Assembly: GCA_018401555.1 (NCBI GenBank)
Contig: JAGYKP010000087.1
Location: forward strand, 1 to 64,000
Length of the DNA: 64,000 nucleotides
Origin: Halomonas sp.
GTDB taxonomy: Bacteria > Pseudomonadota > Gammaproteobacteria > Pseudomonadales > Halomonadaceae
Direction of reading: 5' to 3'
In this document: positions 20,387 to 30,455 of the stretch, in pieces
How the letters are laid out: each line of letters begins with the position of its first letter
Numbering within the stretch: position 1 is the first letter of the stretch
Position numbers and translations under genes: made by a program
The notes under the pieces: model-generated
What the model was told of the DNA's origin: nothing
Databases searched by the model: none
Seen by the model: only the letters and a program-made list of their open reading frames with translations

Positions 20387-21508
20387 ATGAATCAAGTGGT
20401 GATCACCGGCACGGGACTCTTCACGCCGGAGCAGAGCATCGACAACGACGCCCTGGTGGCTTCGTTCAACGCCTGGGTGGATGCCGAGAACGCGCGCCAT
20501 GCCGAGGCGATCGCGGCCGGAGAGCGTGAGCCCCTGGCGCACTCCAGCAGCGAGTTCATCGTCAAGGCGTCGGGCATTCACAGCCGCCATGTGCTCGATG
20601 CCGAGGGCATCCTCGACCCCGAGCGCATGCGTCCCCGGCTGCGCGAACGCAGCAACGACGAGCCCTCGATCCAGTGCGAGATGGGCGTCAGGGCCGCCGG
20701 CGGAGCGCTCGAGCGTGCCGGCGTGGCGGCCGCCGATATCGACTCGGTGATCGTCGGCTGCTCCAACCTGGAGCGCCCCTATCCGGCGCTGGCGGTGGAG
20801 CTGCAGGCCGAGCTCGGCGCCGGCGGCTACGCCTTCGACATGAACGTGGCCTGCTCCTCTGCCACCTTCGCCATCGAGACGGCGGCCAACGCCATCCGCG
20901 CCGGCAACGCCACCCGCGCACTGGTGGTCAACCCCGAGATCTGCTCGGCGCATCTCAACTTCCGTGATCGCGACAGCCACTTCATCTTCGGTGACGCCTG
21001 CACCGCCATCGTGCTGGAGCGCGATGACCTGGCCAGCGCCGAGTCGCGCTTCGAGATCCTCGGCACCCGTCTGGTGACGCGCTTCTCCAACGCCATCCGC
21101 AACAACTCAGGCTTCCTCAATCGGGTCACCGATGCCGATCCGCTGGCCGTGGACAAGCTGTTCGTGCAGGAGGGCAGGCGGGTCTTCAAGGAGGTATGCC
21201 CCATGGTGGCGTCGCTGATCGGCGACCATCTGCAGAGTCTGGGCCTCTCCGGCGATGACCTGACACGTCTGTGGCTGCACCAGGCCAACCGCCACATGAA
21301 TGACCTGATCGCGCGTCGCGTGCTGGGGCGTGACCCCGACGAGCGCGAGGCGCCGGTGATCCTCGACCGCTACGCCAACACCAGTTCGGCGGGCTCGATC
21401 ATCGCCTTCCACCTGCATCGCGATGACCTGGCCGCCGGCGACCGCGGGGTGATCTGCTCCTTCGGTGCCGGCTACAGTGCCGGCAGCGTGGTGGTGCGGC
21501 GCGCCTGA
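20387..21508 (+). CDS. Beta-ketoacyl-ACP synthase III-like enzyme
   Basis: 373 residues, intact. Thiolase fold with catalytic triad Cys156 (NVACSSATF), His298 (WLHQANRHM) and Asn331 ([10 protein letters not shown]). It is longer than E. coli FabH (317 residues), with an extra N-terminal stretch of about 55 residues, and resembles FabH-like/DarB-type synthases. No biosynthetic partners are adjacent, so a housekeeping or fatty-acid-scavenging role is possible. RBS AAGGAGAA precedes the ATG. Confidence 0.82.
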   Translation: MNQVVITGTGLFTPEQSIDNDALVASFNAWVDAENARHAEAIAAGEREPLAHSSSEFIVKASGIHSRHVLDAEGILDPERMRPRLRERSNDEPSIQCEMGVRAAGGALERAGVAAADIDSVIVGCSNLERPYPALAVELQAELGAGGYAFDMNVACSSATFAIETAANAIRAGNATRALVVNPEICSAHLNFRDRDSHFIFGDACTAIVLERDDLASAESRFEILGTRLVTRFSNAIRNNSGFLNRVTDADPLAVDKLFVQEGRRVFKEVCPMVASLIGDHLQSLGLSGDDLTRLWLHQANRHMNDLIARRVLGRDPDEREAPVILDRYANTSSAGSIIAFHLHRDDLAAGDRGVICSFGAGYSAGSVVVRRA

Positions 21509-21533
21509 CATGGACAACGCAAGGGAGATGACG

Positions 21534-22313
21534 ATGAGTGATGGCAAGGCACAGGGAAAACGGCTGCTTGGCGGGGTCGCGGCACTGGCCGCGACGGCCA
21601 TGCTGGCGGGCTGCGCGAGCGGTGGCGGGGTCGACCGGGAGCCTCACCCCGAGGACCCCTGGGAGGGCTTCAACCGCAAGGTATTCGCCTTCAACGAGGT
21701 GCTCGACCGCTACGCCCTGAAGCCGGTGGCGCGGGGCTACCGCTTCATCACGCCGGATCCGGTGGAGACCGGGGTGGGCAACTTCTTCTCCAACCTGGGT
21801 GAGCCGCGTACCGTCCTCAACAGCCTGCTGCAGGGCAAGGTGCGCAACGCCAGCATCGCCACGTCGCGCTTCCTGATCAACACCACGGTGGGTGTGGCGG
21901 GGCTCTGGGACGTGGCCAGCCGCATGGAGATCACCGGCCAGGAGGAGGACTTCGGCCAGACCCTGGGCGCCTGGGGCTGGGAGGAGTCACGCTATCTGGT
22001 GTTGCCGCTGCTGGGGCCGAGCACCCTGCGCGATACCGGCGGCCTGCCCGCAGACATGTACAGCTACCCGACGACCTACATCGAGGATGACGAGACACGC
22101 CTGGGCCTGACGGCACTGCGCGTGATCGACACTCGGGCGGGGCTGCTCGACCGGGAGGCGCTGATCCAGGGCGATCGCTACAGCTTCATCCGCGACGCCT
22201 GGCTGCAGCAGCGCCGCTTCGAGGTCAGCGACGGCGAGCTGGGTGACGACCCCTTCGCCAGCGACGAGTTCGACTTCGACGATGCCGACTTCGACGACGC
22301 TTTTGCCGACTGA
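21534..22313 (+). CDS. mlaA: Outer-membrane lipoprotein MlaA (VacJ)
   Basis: Lipid-asymmetry maintenance lipoprotein that removes phospholipids from the outer leaflet together with MlaBCDEF. The start at 21534 is favoured by AAGGGAG 7 bp upstream. Lipobox LAGC with lipidated Cys27, then DPWEGFNRKVFAFNEVLDRY, GNFFSNLGEP and FGQTLGAWG are family signatures. The C-terminus is an unusual Asp/Phe repeat of about 20 residues ending DDAFAD. 259 residues. The other mla genes are not in the window. Confidence 0.93.
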   Translation: MSDGKAQGKRLLGGVAALAATAMLAGCASGGGVDREPHPEDPWEGFNRKVFAFNEVLDRYALKPVARGYRFITPDPVETGVGNFFSNLGEPRTVLNSLLQGKVRNASIATSRFLINTTVGVAGLWDVASRMEITGQEEDFGQTLGAWGWEESRYLVLPLLGPSTLRDTGGLPADMYSYPTTYIEDDETRLGLTALRVIDTRAGLLDREALIQGDRYSFIRDAWLQQRRFEVSDGELGDDPFASDEFDFDDADFDDAFAD

Positions 22314-22322
22314 GGCCTGACC

Positions 22323-23483
22323 ATGGACCGTCCCAAGCAGCTGATCGGTGTGATCGACGAGCCCGGCCCGGCGCGTGATGCGCTGGCCGAGACCATCGCC
22401 CGGGACGGTCTGGCGGTGGTGGCGGTGAGCCGTGCCGAGGAGCTGCCGACCGGCATCGACCTGGTGGTGGCACACGTGCGGGCGGTACCCGCAAGCGACT
22501 GGCCAGAGCTCTGCGAGCGCCTGCCGACCCTGGTGGTCAGCGATACCCGCGACGCCCCCGACCTGCTCTCGGCGGTGGATGCGGGGCTGGTGGACTATAT
22601 CGTCGAGCCATGCCGGCACGGCCAGCTGCTGCGCCGCATGATCCGCAAGGTGATCCGCCTGCGTGCCCTGGAGGAGGCACGCCGCCAGGACCAGGCGCGC
22701 CTGGAGGAGCTCAACGAGACCCTGGAGACCCACCTGGCGATGCTGCGCCTCGACCAGCAGGCCGGCGGCCAGATCCAGCGCAAGATGCTGCCGCCTCGGC
22801 CCCAGACCCTGGGCGGGGTGACCTGCGATTACTGGTTCGCCCCCTACCTCTATCTGTCGGGGGACTTCCTCGACTTCCACCTGCTTGACGAGCGCTTCCT
22901 GCTGTTCTATTTCGCCGATGTCTCGGGCCACGGGGCCTCCTCGGCGTTCGTTACCGTGCTGCTCAAGTACCTGGCGAATCGCTGGCAGACCGAGTGGGAC
23001 GGCGAGCACCCCGAGGCGCTGCCGGCACGCTGGCTGGGGGATCTCAACCGCGAGCTGCTGGACACCGGCATCGGCAAGCACGCCACCCTGTTCGTGGGTA
23101 TCATTGACCTCGAGCGTCGCTATCTGCACTATTCGCTGGGCGCGCAGCTGCCCATGCCCCTGCTGGTGGTGGATGGCAAGGTGACCACCCTGGCCGGCGA
23201 AGGCATGCCGGTGGGGCTGTTTCCGGGCGCCGAGTACCCCACGCTGGGCTGCTCGTTACCCGGGAATTTTCACCTGTGGCTGTGTTCGGATGGAGTATTG
23301 GAGTGCCTGCCGGGCGATACGCTCGACTCGCGGCTCAGGGAACTTGAGCAGCAGGTCCAGGCCAGCGCGACGCTGGCTGACCTGCGGGCCAATCTGGCCC
23401 TTGACCTCACGCCGGGCGAGGAAGCCTTGCCCGATGACCTGACGATCATGATGTTGAGCGGATTTGGCCATGCTGATTCCTGA
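22323..23483 (+). CDS. Response-regulator-like receiver fused to a PP2C/SpoIIE phosphatase, HsbR-like
   Basis: 386 residues. Residues about 8-115 resemble a receiver domain, but the usual phospho-acceptor region is weak (IDLVVAHVRAV rather than a clear D-containing loop). A coiled linker (115-145) follows, then a PPM/SpoIIE phosphatase domain with GGQIQRKMLPPRP, YLSGDFLDF, ADVSGHGASSAFV and LCSDGVLECLPGD. Its layout matches Pseudomonas HsbR. It overlaps the STAS-type antagonist gene by 14 bp, which fits a partner-switching pair. Confidence 0.82.
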   Translation: MDRPKQLIGVIDEPGPARDALAETIARDGLAVVAVSRAEELPTGIDLVVAHVRAVPASDWPELCERLPTLVVSDTRDAPDLLSAVDAGLVDYIVEPCRHGQLLRRMIRKVIRLRALEEARRQDQARLEELNETLETHLAMLRLDQQAGGQIQRKMLPPRPQTLGGVTCDYWFAPYLYLSGDFLDFHLLDERFLLFYFADVSGHGASSAFVTVLLKYLANRWQTEWDGEHPEALPARWLGDLNRELLDTGIGKHATLFVGIIDLERRYLHYSLGAQLPMPLLVVDGKVTTLAGEGMPVGLFPGAEYPTLGCSLPGNFHLWLCSDGVLECLPGDTLDSRLRELEQQVQASATLADLRANLALDLTPGEEALPDDLTIMMLSGFGHADS

Positions 23484-23982
23484 AGGACGTATCAAGGCGG
23501 CATTCGATGCCGGCGTATTCGTCCTCAAGCTGTGCGGCGACGTGCGGCTCACCCTCTGTGCCACCCTGGACCGTCAGGCCCAGCAGCTGGCGCAGACGCC
23601 CGGTCTCGAGACGCTGATCATCGACCTGCGTGACGCCAGCAACGTGGACTCCACCGCACTGGGCTTTCTGGCCAAGGTGGCCATGGCCGTGCAGGGGCAG
23701 CTGGCCGAGCGGCCCACCATCGTCGCCGACAATCCCGATGTGCAGCGCATGCTGGACGTGATGGGCTTCGCGCGCTACTTCACCATGGTGGAGTCACCCA
23801 TCACCGAGACCTGCGAGCTCTGCGACCTGCCGGAGATTCCCACTGACGTCGACGAGACACGTCGGCGTATCCTCGAGGCCCATCGCATCCTGATGCGCAT
23901 GAACGAGCACAACCGCGAGGAGTTCCAGCCCCTCGTCGAGATGCTCGAGGCCCAGGAGGAGGACTCCTCCCACCACCATTGA
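23470..23982 (+). CDS. STAS-domain anti-sigma factor antagonist, HsbA-like
   Basis: 170 residues. The STAS fold is shown by [18 protein letters not shown], where the conserved Ser is the predicted phosphosite acted on by the upstream phosphatase. A C-terminal extension of about 70 residues has [10 protein letters not shown] and a charged helix, as in HsbA. Starts within the end of the phosphatase gene. In Pseudomonas the HsbA partner is an anti-sigma factor (FlgM) or a diguanylate cyclase (HsbD); neither is seen next door, where transaldolase follows convergently. Confidence 0.8.
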   Translation: MLIPEGRIKAAFDAGVFVLKLCGDVRLTLCATLDRQAQQLAQTPGLETLIIDLRDASNVDSTALGFLAKVAMAVQGQLAERPTIVADNPDVQRMLDVMGFARYFTMVESPITETCELCDLPEIPTDVDETRRRILEAHRILMRMNEHNREEFQPLVEMLEAQEEDSSHHH

Positions 23983-24044
23983 GGGGCCTGGTTCCGCCGC
24001 TCAGGCCCCCAGGGGTCAGACTACGGCGGAAGTAACCTTCAGGC

Positions 24045-24983
24045 TCAGCCCCGACGCAGCTCCCCCAGCAGGCTCTCCAGCTTGCGCTGGTCGGCCATGA
24101 ACTTGCGAATCCCCTCGGCCAGCTTCTCGGTGGCCATGGCGTCTCGTTGAACGCCCAGCGGAACTCCGCCTCGTCCAGCGGCTCCGGGGGGCGGGTCTCG
24201 GCGTCCTGGGGCGTCAGCCGGCGCTCGAGATGGCCGCGGGTCTCGGCGAGCTCCTCGAGCAGGGCGGGGGAGATGGTCAGGCGGTCGCAGCCGGCCAGGG
24301 CCTTGATCTCACCGCTGTTGCGGAAGCTGGCGCCCATCACGATGGTCTGGTAGCCGTGGCCCTTGTAGTGCTCGTAGATGCGCTTCACCGAGCGCACGCC
24401 GGGGTCGTTGTCGCCGCTGAAGTCGGCGTCGGGCTGCTGCGCCTTGTGCCAGTCGAGGATGCGCCCCACGAAGGGGGAGATCAGGGTGACGCCGGCATCG
24501 GCACAGGCCTGGGCCTGGGCGAAGCTGAACAGCAGGGTGAGGTTGGTGTGGATGCCGCTCGCGTTCCAGCTGACGGGCGGCGCGGATGCCCTCCCAGGTG
24601 GCGGCGACCTTGATCAGGATGCGTTCACGCTCCACGCCGTGGCGGGCGTAGCGCTCGATCAGCGAGTGGGCCCGGGCCAGGGTGGCGTCGGTATCGAAGG
24701 AGAGGCGTGCGCTCACCTCGGTGGAGACATAGCCCGGTACCAGGCCGCTGATCTCGCTGCCGATATCCACCGCCACGGCGTCCAGGGCGTCGTCGAGGTC
24801 GGTGGCCGACCGGGCGATCTCGGCCAGCCGGCTGCGGCGTGCCTCCTGCTGGGCCGCCTGCAGGATCAGCGAGGGGTTGGTGGTGGCATCGGTGGGCTGG
24901 AAGCGGCGAATCGCCTCGATGTCGCCGGTGTCGGCGACCACCGTGGTCATTGCCTTGAGTTGTGTCAGCAGGTCGTCGGCCAT
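24045..24983 (-). CDS. tal: Transaldolase, two frameshifts
   Basis: Pentose-phosphate enzyme transferring dihydroxyacetone units. ATG at 24983 with GGAGGAG upstream. [26 protein letters not shown] and the Schiff-base Lys in [13 protein letters not shown] are conserved; the second piece gives [15 protein letters not shown] sequence and [24 protein letters not shown]. Breaks are near 24565 and 24140. The restored C-terminus reads [19 protein letters not shown], stop at 24045-24047. Repaired length about 313 residues. Confidence 0.9.
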
Positions 24984-25026
24984 GATGGGCTCCTCCATGA
25001 ATCGGCTTCCCACTCTAGCAAGCCGG

Positions 25027-25064
25027 CCGGGGAGCGAACAGCTCCCGGCAGGCGTGCGTATAAT
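25027..25064 (+). promoter_or_regulatory. Stem-loop and TATAAT -10 box upstream of the transporter
   Basis: Stem-loop CCGGGGAGC (25027-25035), loop GAACA, GCTCCCGG (25041-25048), followed by a perfect TATAAT at 25059-25064. No good -35 is present 17 bp upstream, so the promoter may depend on an activator, or the hairpin may be an operator. Confidence 0.45.
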
Positions 25065-25118
25065 CGGTTATCATTTGCAGCCTATCAAAGTCTTTCATCT
25101 GCTCTGCGAGGAGTCGCC

Positions 25119-26139
25119 TTGACGCTCACTGCCCGCCGCCTGGCGCTGCTGGTTGCGGCCAATACCGCGCTTGCTCCCTTCGCCATTGATGCCTATCTGC
25201 CGGCCATGGCCGCCCTGGCGGATGACGTGGGCGCCAGCATCCACCACACCGAGCTGTCGCTCTCCACCTTCCTGGCCGGCTTCGCCCTGGGGCAGCTGGT
25301 GTTCGGCCCGATCTCCGACCGGGTCGGGCGCAAGCCGGTGCTGCTCGGCGGGCTGGTGGTCTTCCTGCTGGCCAGTCTTGCGATCACCACGGTGGGCTCA
25401 TTGGGCGAGCTGCTGGCCTGGCGCTTCGTTCAGGCGCTGGGTGGTGGCGCCACGGTGGTCAATTCGGCGGCCATCGTGCGTGACTGCTTCAAGGGCAGCG
25501 AGGCCGCCAAGGTGATGTCGACCATGGCCATCATCATGCTGATGGCGCCGCTGGTGGCGCCGGTAGTGGGCAGCGGGTTGCTCTATCTCGCCGACTGGTG
25601 GCTGATCTTCGTGTTCCTGGCCGCCTACGCCGGCTTCCTGATGTGGCTGTTGGGCACCAAGCTGCCGGAGACGCGGCCCCCCGGCGACTCCGCGGCGACG
25701 CTTGTCACGGTACTGGCCAACTACGTCAGTGTGCTGCGAGACCGGCACGCCATGGGCTTCATTGCCGCCGCCTCGATGTCGTTTGCCGGGCTGTTCGCCT
25801 TCGTCACCGCCTCGCCGTTTCTCTACCTGGAGCACTTCGGCCTGACGCCATCGCTCTACCCGCTGGTGTTCGGCGTCAATGTGGTGGTCATGGTTGCCGC
25901 CAACCGTCTCAATATCCGCCTGCTGCGCTGGCGCACGCCACTCCAGAACCTGCGCCTGGGGCTGGGGATCCAGCTGGGTGCCGGCCTCGGGCTGACCTTC
26001 ATGGTGGCCAGTGGGCTGGAGTCGCTGTACACCATGGTGCCGCTGATCATGCTGTTTGCCGGCACCATCGGGCTGGTGGCGCCCAACGCCATTACCTCGC
26101 TGCTCGATCGTTTTCCGCACATGAGTGCCACCGCGGCGC
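25119..26139 (+). pseudogene. Bcr/CflA family MFS drug transporter, 3' truncated
   Basis: TTG start at 25119 with GAGGAG five bases upstream. About 340 residues of a 12-TM MFS exporter are present: FAIDAYLPAMAALADDVGA, GPISDRVGRKPVLLGG (motif A), [20 protein letters not shown] and FPHMSATA. The family normally continues for about 55 more residues. Here the sequence switches after MSATA to another gene (TauE-like) in another frame, so the last helices are missing. Either a real deletion or a misjoin. Confidence 0.75.
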
Positions 26140-26664
26140 CACTACTGGCGCGAGGTGCGCCTGGCCGAGGTCGGCATGGCCCTGGTCGGGCGGGTTCCCG
26201 GCAATGCCCTGGGGCTATGGCTGCTGCTCGCCGCCCCCATGGCGGTGCTGGAAAAGCTGATCGCCGGCAGCGTGCTGTTCGCGGTAGCGGTGACCCTGTT
26301 CCGCTTCCGGCTGCCGGTCAACCGCACCACCCTGTTCGGGGCGGGCATTCTCTCGGGGATCTTCGGCACCGTGGCCGCGTTGAGCGGGCCGCCCATGGTG
26401 CTGCTGTTGCACGGCTTTTCGCCGGCGCGTCTGCGCGGCACGCTCTCGGCCTTCTTCGTGGTCACGGCACTGATGACGCTGGTCACCCTGGCGCCGGCGG
26501 GACTGATCCATTCCTGGCATTTCGGCATGGCGCTGAGCCTCGCCCCGGGCGTGCTGGCCGGCAGTTGGCTGGCCGGCCGCGTCGCCCATCGCCTCGACCG
26601 ACGCCTGCTGCAGGGGGCGTCGCTGTCGCTCTGCACCCTCGCAGCCCTGGGGCTGCTGCTGTGA
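26140..26664 (+). pseudogene. TauE/SafE family permease, 5' truncated
   Basis: The frame beginning at HYWREVRLAEVGMALVGR is the middle and C-terminal part of a TauE/SafE anion exporter: PGNALGLWLLLAAP, GILSGIFGTVAALSGPPMVL and the final hydrophobic helices. About 175 residues remain of the usual 250; the first two or three helices and the start are absent. It joins the Bcr/CflA gene without any intergenic space. Confidence 0.7.
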
Positions 26665-26710
26665 CCCGAATTGCCTGTTGTCGCGGATTTTCTCGCCTCC
26701 GTGGCCTAGA

Positions 26711-26807
26711 GTGTCATGGAGCTGTCATCTGCCTGCGGCAAGGTGTGCCCTGCAGCGGGGTCGACCTGTCCCAGCGATCATGATGGCGATGTCATAAAGC
26801 TGTCATC
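26711..26807 (+). promoter_or_regulatory. Two Pho boxes (PhoB sites) before pstS
   Basis: Box 1 (26711-26729) is GTGTCATGGAGCTGTCATC; box 2 (26789-26807) is ATGTCATAAAGCTGTCATC, a near-perfect match to the PhoB consensus CTGTCATAWAWCTGTCAYY. The boxes and about 20 bp after each are a duplication offset by 78 bp, with 33 of 40 positions identical. They predict induction by phosphate starvation through PhoB. Confidence 0.9.
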
Positions 26808-26867
26808 TGGCTGGGGCAAGGTGTCACCCGTAAAGGTTGCACACTGTCCTCATCAGGAGATCGCTCC

Positions 26868-27878
26868 ATGAATCGCATCCTCAAGACCACTGCCATTGCC
26901 GCCGCCGTCATGGGTGTGGCCACCGTGGCCCACGCCCGTGACCAGATCCGCATCGTCGGTTCCAGCACCGTCTACCCGTTCGCCAGCTACGTGACCGAAG
27001 AGTTCGGCGCGGTGAGCGGCAACCCGACACCGGTCATCGAGTCCACCGGTTCCGGCGGCGGCCTGCGCCTGTTCTGCAACGGCGTGGGTGAGGGCACTCC
27101 GGACATCACCAACGCCTCGCGTCGCATCAAGGTCTCCGAGCTGGAGCGCTGCATCGAGAACGGCGTGACCGACGTCACCGAGGTCAAGATCGGTTCCGAC
27201 GGCATCGTCTTCGCCCAGTCCAGCGAGAACGAGGCGATCGACCTGACCCTGGAGCAGCTGTTCCTGGCCGTGGCTGCCAAGGTGCCGGTGGATGGTGAAC
27301 TGGTCGACAACCCCTACCAGAAGTGGAGCGACATCGACGCCTCCCTGCCGGACCGCGAGATCTCCATCTACGGCCCGCCCAGCACCTCCGGCACCCGTGA
27401 TGCCTTCGAGGAGCTGGCCATGGAGGTCCCCTCCGAGGAGATGGAAGCCTACGACGGTGAGGCCTACACCGAGATCCGCTCCGACGGTGCCTACATCGAC
27501 GCCGGCGAGAACGACAACCTGATCGTCCAGCGCCTCACCGAGGACACCGGTGCCTTCGGCATCTTCGGCTACTCCTTCCTGGTCGAGAATCCCGACTCAC
27601 TGATCGCCGCCAGCATCGACGGCGTCGCGGCCGAGCCCGAGGCGATCAGCGCCGGTGACTACCCGATCGCGCGTTCGCTGTGGTTCTATGTCAAGAACCA
27701 GCACGCCGAAGAGGTGCCGCCGCTGTATGACTATGTCGACATGTTTGCCTCCGAGACCATGATCGGTGAAGGCGGCTACCTGGCCGATATCGGCCTGATC
27801 CCGCTGCCCGAGGCCGAGCGTGAGCAGGCTCGCGAGAAGGTCGCCAACCGCGCCAAACTGCAGGTCTCCGATCTGTAA
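26868..27878 (+). CDS. pstS: Phosphate ABC transporter, periplasmic binding protein
   Basis: 336 residues, intact. Signal peptide cleaved after VAHA (residue about 23). Phosphate-binding loops are visible in IVGSSTVYPFA, ESTGSGGGLRLFC and YGPPSTSGTRDAF. First gene of pstSCAB, behind two Pho boxes; binds phosphate in the periplasm and passes it to PstCA. Acidic composition fits a halophile. Confidence 0.95.
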   Translation: MNRILKTTAIAAAVMGVATVAHARDQIRIVGSSTVYPFASYVTEEFGAVSGNPTPVIESTGSGGGLRLFCNGVGEGTPDITNASRRIKVSELERCIENGVTDVTEVKIGSDGIVFAQSSENEAIDLTLEQLFLAVAAKVPVDGELVDNPYQKWSDIDASLPDREISIYGPPSTSGTRDAFEELAMEVPSEEMEAYDGEAYTEIRSDGAYIDAGENDNLIVQRLTEDTGAFGIFGYSFLVENPDSLIAASIDGVAAEPEAISAGDYPIARSLWFYVKNQHAEEVPPLYDYVDMFASETMIGEGGYLADIGLIPLPEAEREQAREKVANRAKLQVSDL

Positions 27879-27908
27879 GGGATCTTCTTCGGGCAAGGAC
27901 GCCTGACC

Positions 27909-27962
27909 CGGCCGGCAGCCCAGGCTGCCGGCCGTCTCACGTTCCGGCAGCCACGGCTGCCG
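27909..27962 (+). terminator. Two GC-rich hairpins between pstS and pstC
   Basis: Hairpin 1 pairs CGGCCGGCAGCC (27909-27920) with GGCTGCCGGCCG (27923-27934). Hairpin 2 pairs CGGCAGCC (27945-27952) with GGCTGCCG (27955-27962). Their stems share the GGCAGCC/GGCTGCC core, and no T-run follows. They probably protect the pstS mRNA 3' end and lower pstC expression, giving excess binding protein. Confidence 0.7.
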
Positions 27963-27985
27963 TCGACAGTCACCGAGAGAGCCCT

Positions 27986-29242
27986 ATGCAGACCGACCAA
28001 CTCCTCACACTGTTCAGCGGCGTCCTGCTGCTGCTGGGTCTGATAGCCTTCTTCCTGGGTCGTGCCAAGGCCGCGCGAGTGCGCGCCTCCGGCACGGCCA
28101 TGTATGCCCAACCCGATCAGTACGCCTGGTTCGCCGTGCTCGCCACCGCCGGGCCCGCCATCGTGGTCAGCGCCGTTGGCGCCTTCGTGCTGCTGCTGCT
28201 GGGTGCCGAGATCCCCACTCCCTATCTGCTCGCCGGAAGCCTGGTCATGGCCGCCGTGGGCCTGATGGTGGGCATGCGCCAGGTGAGGCCCGACTTCCAC
28301 GCCCGCCAGGCCATCGAACGGGTGATTCGCTGGGTGCTGGTCACCGCGGCCATGATCTCGATCCTGACCACCTTCGGCATCCTGGTGTCGATCGTCTTCG
28401 AGGCGCTGCGCTTCTTCCAGATGCACAGCTTCTGGGACTTCATTACCGGCACCGTCTGGAACCCGGGTGCCAGCTTCCTGGCCGCCGCCGGGCGTGCCGA
28501 GGAGGGCGCAACCGGCGCCCAGTTCGGTTCCGTGCCGCTGTTCGCCGGCACCTTCATGATCACTGCCATCGCCATGCTGGTGGCAATTCCCGTCGGTCTG
28601 CTGTCGGCCATCTACATGGCCGAGTTCGCGCCCACGCGGGTGCGCACCCTGGCCAAGCCGACCCTCGAGGTGCTGGCGGGCATTCCCACCGTGGTCTATG
28701 GCTTCTTCGCCGCCATCACGGTGGCGCCGCTGATCGTCGATATCGCCGGCTTCTTCGGCGTGGACGCTGCCTACAACAACGCCGTGGCACCGGGTGTGGT
28801 GATGGGCATCATGATCATCCCCTTCATCTCCTCGCTTTCCGACGACGTGATCAACTCGGTACCCGACAGCATGCGTCAGGGTTCACTGGCGCTGGGCATG
28901 ACCAAGAGTGAGACCATTCGCGACGTGGTCATCCCCGCCGCGCTCCCGGGCATCATCTCCGCCTCGCTGCTGGCGGTCTCCCGGGCGCTGGGCGAGACCA
29001 TGATCGTGGTGATGGCCGCGGGCATGCGCCCCAACCTCACCGCTAACCCCTTCGAGGACATGACCACGGTGACGGTGCGCATCGTGGCGGCGCTGACCGG
29101 GGACCTGGAGTTCGAGAGTGCCGAGACGCTGTCCGCCTTCGCGCTGGGCCTGGTGCTCTTCGCCGTGACCCTGAGTCTGAACCTGGTCTCGGTGCTGATG
29201 ATCCGTCGCTTCCGCGAGAAGTATCGCGTCAATAACCTGTAA
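27986..29242 (+). CDS. pstC: Phosphate ABC transporter permease PstC
   Basis: 418 residues, intact. An N-terminal extension of about 120 residues with three or four helices precedes the standard permease core (GSVPLFAGTFMITAIAML, EVLAGIPTVVYGFFA, the EAA loop GLTKSETIRDVVIPAALPGI-like, and SRALGETMIVVMAAG). Longer than E. coli PstC (319 residues), as in many marine gammaproteobacteria. Followed after 18 bp by pstA. Confidence 0.94.
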   Translation: MQTDQLLTLFSGVLLLLGLIAFFLGRAKAARVRASGTAMYAQPDQYAWFAVLATAGPAIVVSAVGAFVLLLLGAEIPTPYLLAGSLVMAAVGLMVGMRQVRPDFHARQAIERVIRWVLVTAAMISILTTFGILVSIVFEALRFFQMHSFWDFITGTVWNPGASFLAAAGRAEEGATGAQFGSVPLFAGTFMITAIAMLVAIPVGLLSAIYMAEFAPTRVRTLAKPTLEVLAGIPTVVYGFFAAITVAPLIVDIAGFFGVDAAYNNAVAPGVVMGIMIIPFISSLSDDVINSVPDSMRQGSLALGMTKSETIRDVVIPAALPGIISASLLAVSRALGETMIVVMAAGMRPNLTANPFEDMTTVTVRIVAALTGDLEFESAETLSAFALGLVLFAVTLSLNLVSVLMIRRFREKYRVNNL

Positions 29243-29260
29243 CGCCGAGGAATCGCCGAG

Positions 29261-30428
29261 ATGAGTCAAACCTTCGACGAGATCAGCACCCAGTTGCGCA
29301 AGCGCCATCGCCGCTCGGCGCGGCTGAAGTGGATCTCCATGGGCGCCCTGGGGCTGGCCGGCCTGTTCCTCCTGTGGTTCTTCTCCGACATGCTGGGCAA
29401 GGGCCTGCCGGCTTTCCAGCAGGCGCAGATCCAGGTGGAGATCGACTACAACGAGGATGCAAGCCGCATGGGGCGTGCCGCCCTGGATCCCGACCTGTCG
29501 CGCCTGGTCAGCCGCACCTTCGAGCGCATGATCCCGGTGCAGATGCGCGAGAATCCCGAGCTGCTGGGCACCAGCGAGAGCCGCTGGGTGCTCGCCGACG
29601 CCCAGGTCGATCAGTACCTCAAGGGGCATCGCCACAAGCTGAATGACCAGCAGGTGGAGCGGGTCGACGAGCTGCTGGCCGAAGGGCGCGTCGAGCTCAG
29701 GTTCAACACCAACTTCTTCACCACCGGCGACTCCAAGATGCCGGAGGCCTCGGGCATCCTCTCCGCCGCGGTGGGCACGGTGATGACCATGCTGGTGACC
29801 CTGGCCATCGCCTTCCCCATCGGGGTGATGACCGCGGTCTATCTGGAGGAGTTTGCTCCGGACAACCGCTTCACCCAGCTGATCGAGATCAACATCAACA
29901 ACCTGGCGGCGATCCCCTCGATCCTGTTCGGCCTGCTGGGTCTGGCGATCTTCATCAACTTCTTCGGGGTGTCCGCGCTCCTCGCCGCTGGTGGGTGGCA
30001 TGACCCTGGCGCTGATGACCCTGCCGGTGATCATCATCGCCACCCGCACGGCCCTGCGCAGCGTGCCGGACTCCATCCGCCACGCCGCCTTCGGGGTGGG
30101 TTGCTCGCGCTGGCAGGTGGTGCGCGACCACGTGCTGCCGCTGGCGATGCCCGGCATCTTGACCGGCTCCATCATCGGCCTGGCCCAGGCCATGGGCGAG
30201 ACCGCGCCGCTGATCATCGTCGGTATGGTGGCCTTCATTCCCGATGTCTCGGCCTCCTTCACCGAGGCGGCCACCGTGCTGCCGGCGCAGGTCTTCACCT
30301 GGGCGGGGGAGCCCGACAAGGCATTTGTCGAGAAGACCGCCGGGGGCATCCTGGTCCTGTTGACCATCCTGATCTTCCTGAACGCGACCGCCGTCATCCT
30401 GCGCAAGAAATTCGAGCGTCGCTGGTAA
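29261..30428 (+). CDS. pstA: Phosphate ABC transporter permease PstA, one frameshift
   Basis: Partner permease of PstC. The N-terminal part has one helix and a periplasmic loop of about 100 residues, then the core: ASGILSAAVGTVMTML, VYLEEFAPDN, IEININNLAAIPSILFG, GGMTLALMTLPVIIIATRTAL and AMGETAPLIIVGMVAF. The frame breaks near 29970, where GTGTCCGCG has one base too many for GVPRSSPLVGG. About 389 residues when repaired. Confidence 0.9.
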
Positions 30429-30455
30429 GTCCGGCACGCCACAGAGGAATCCGAC

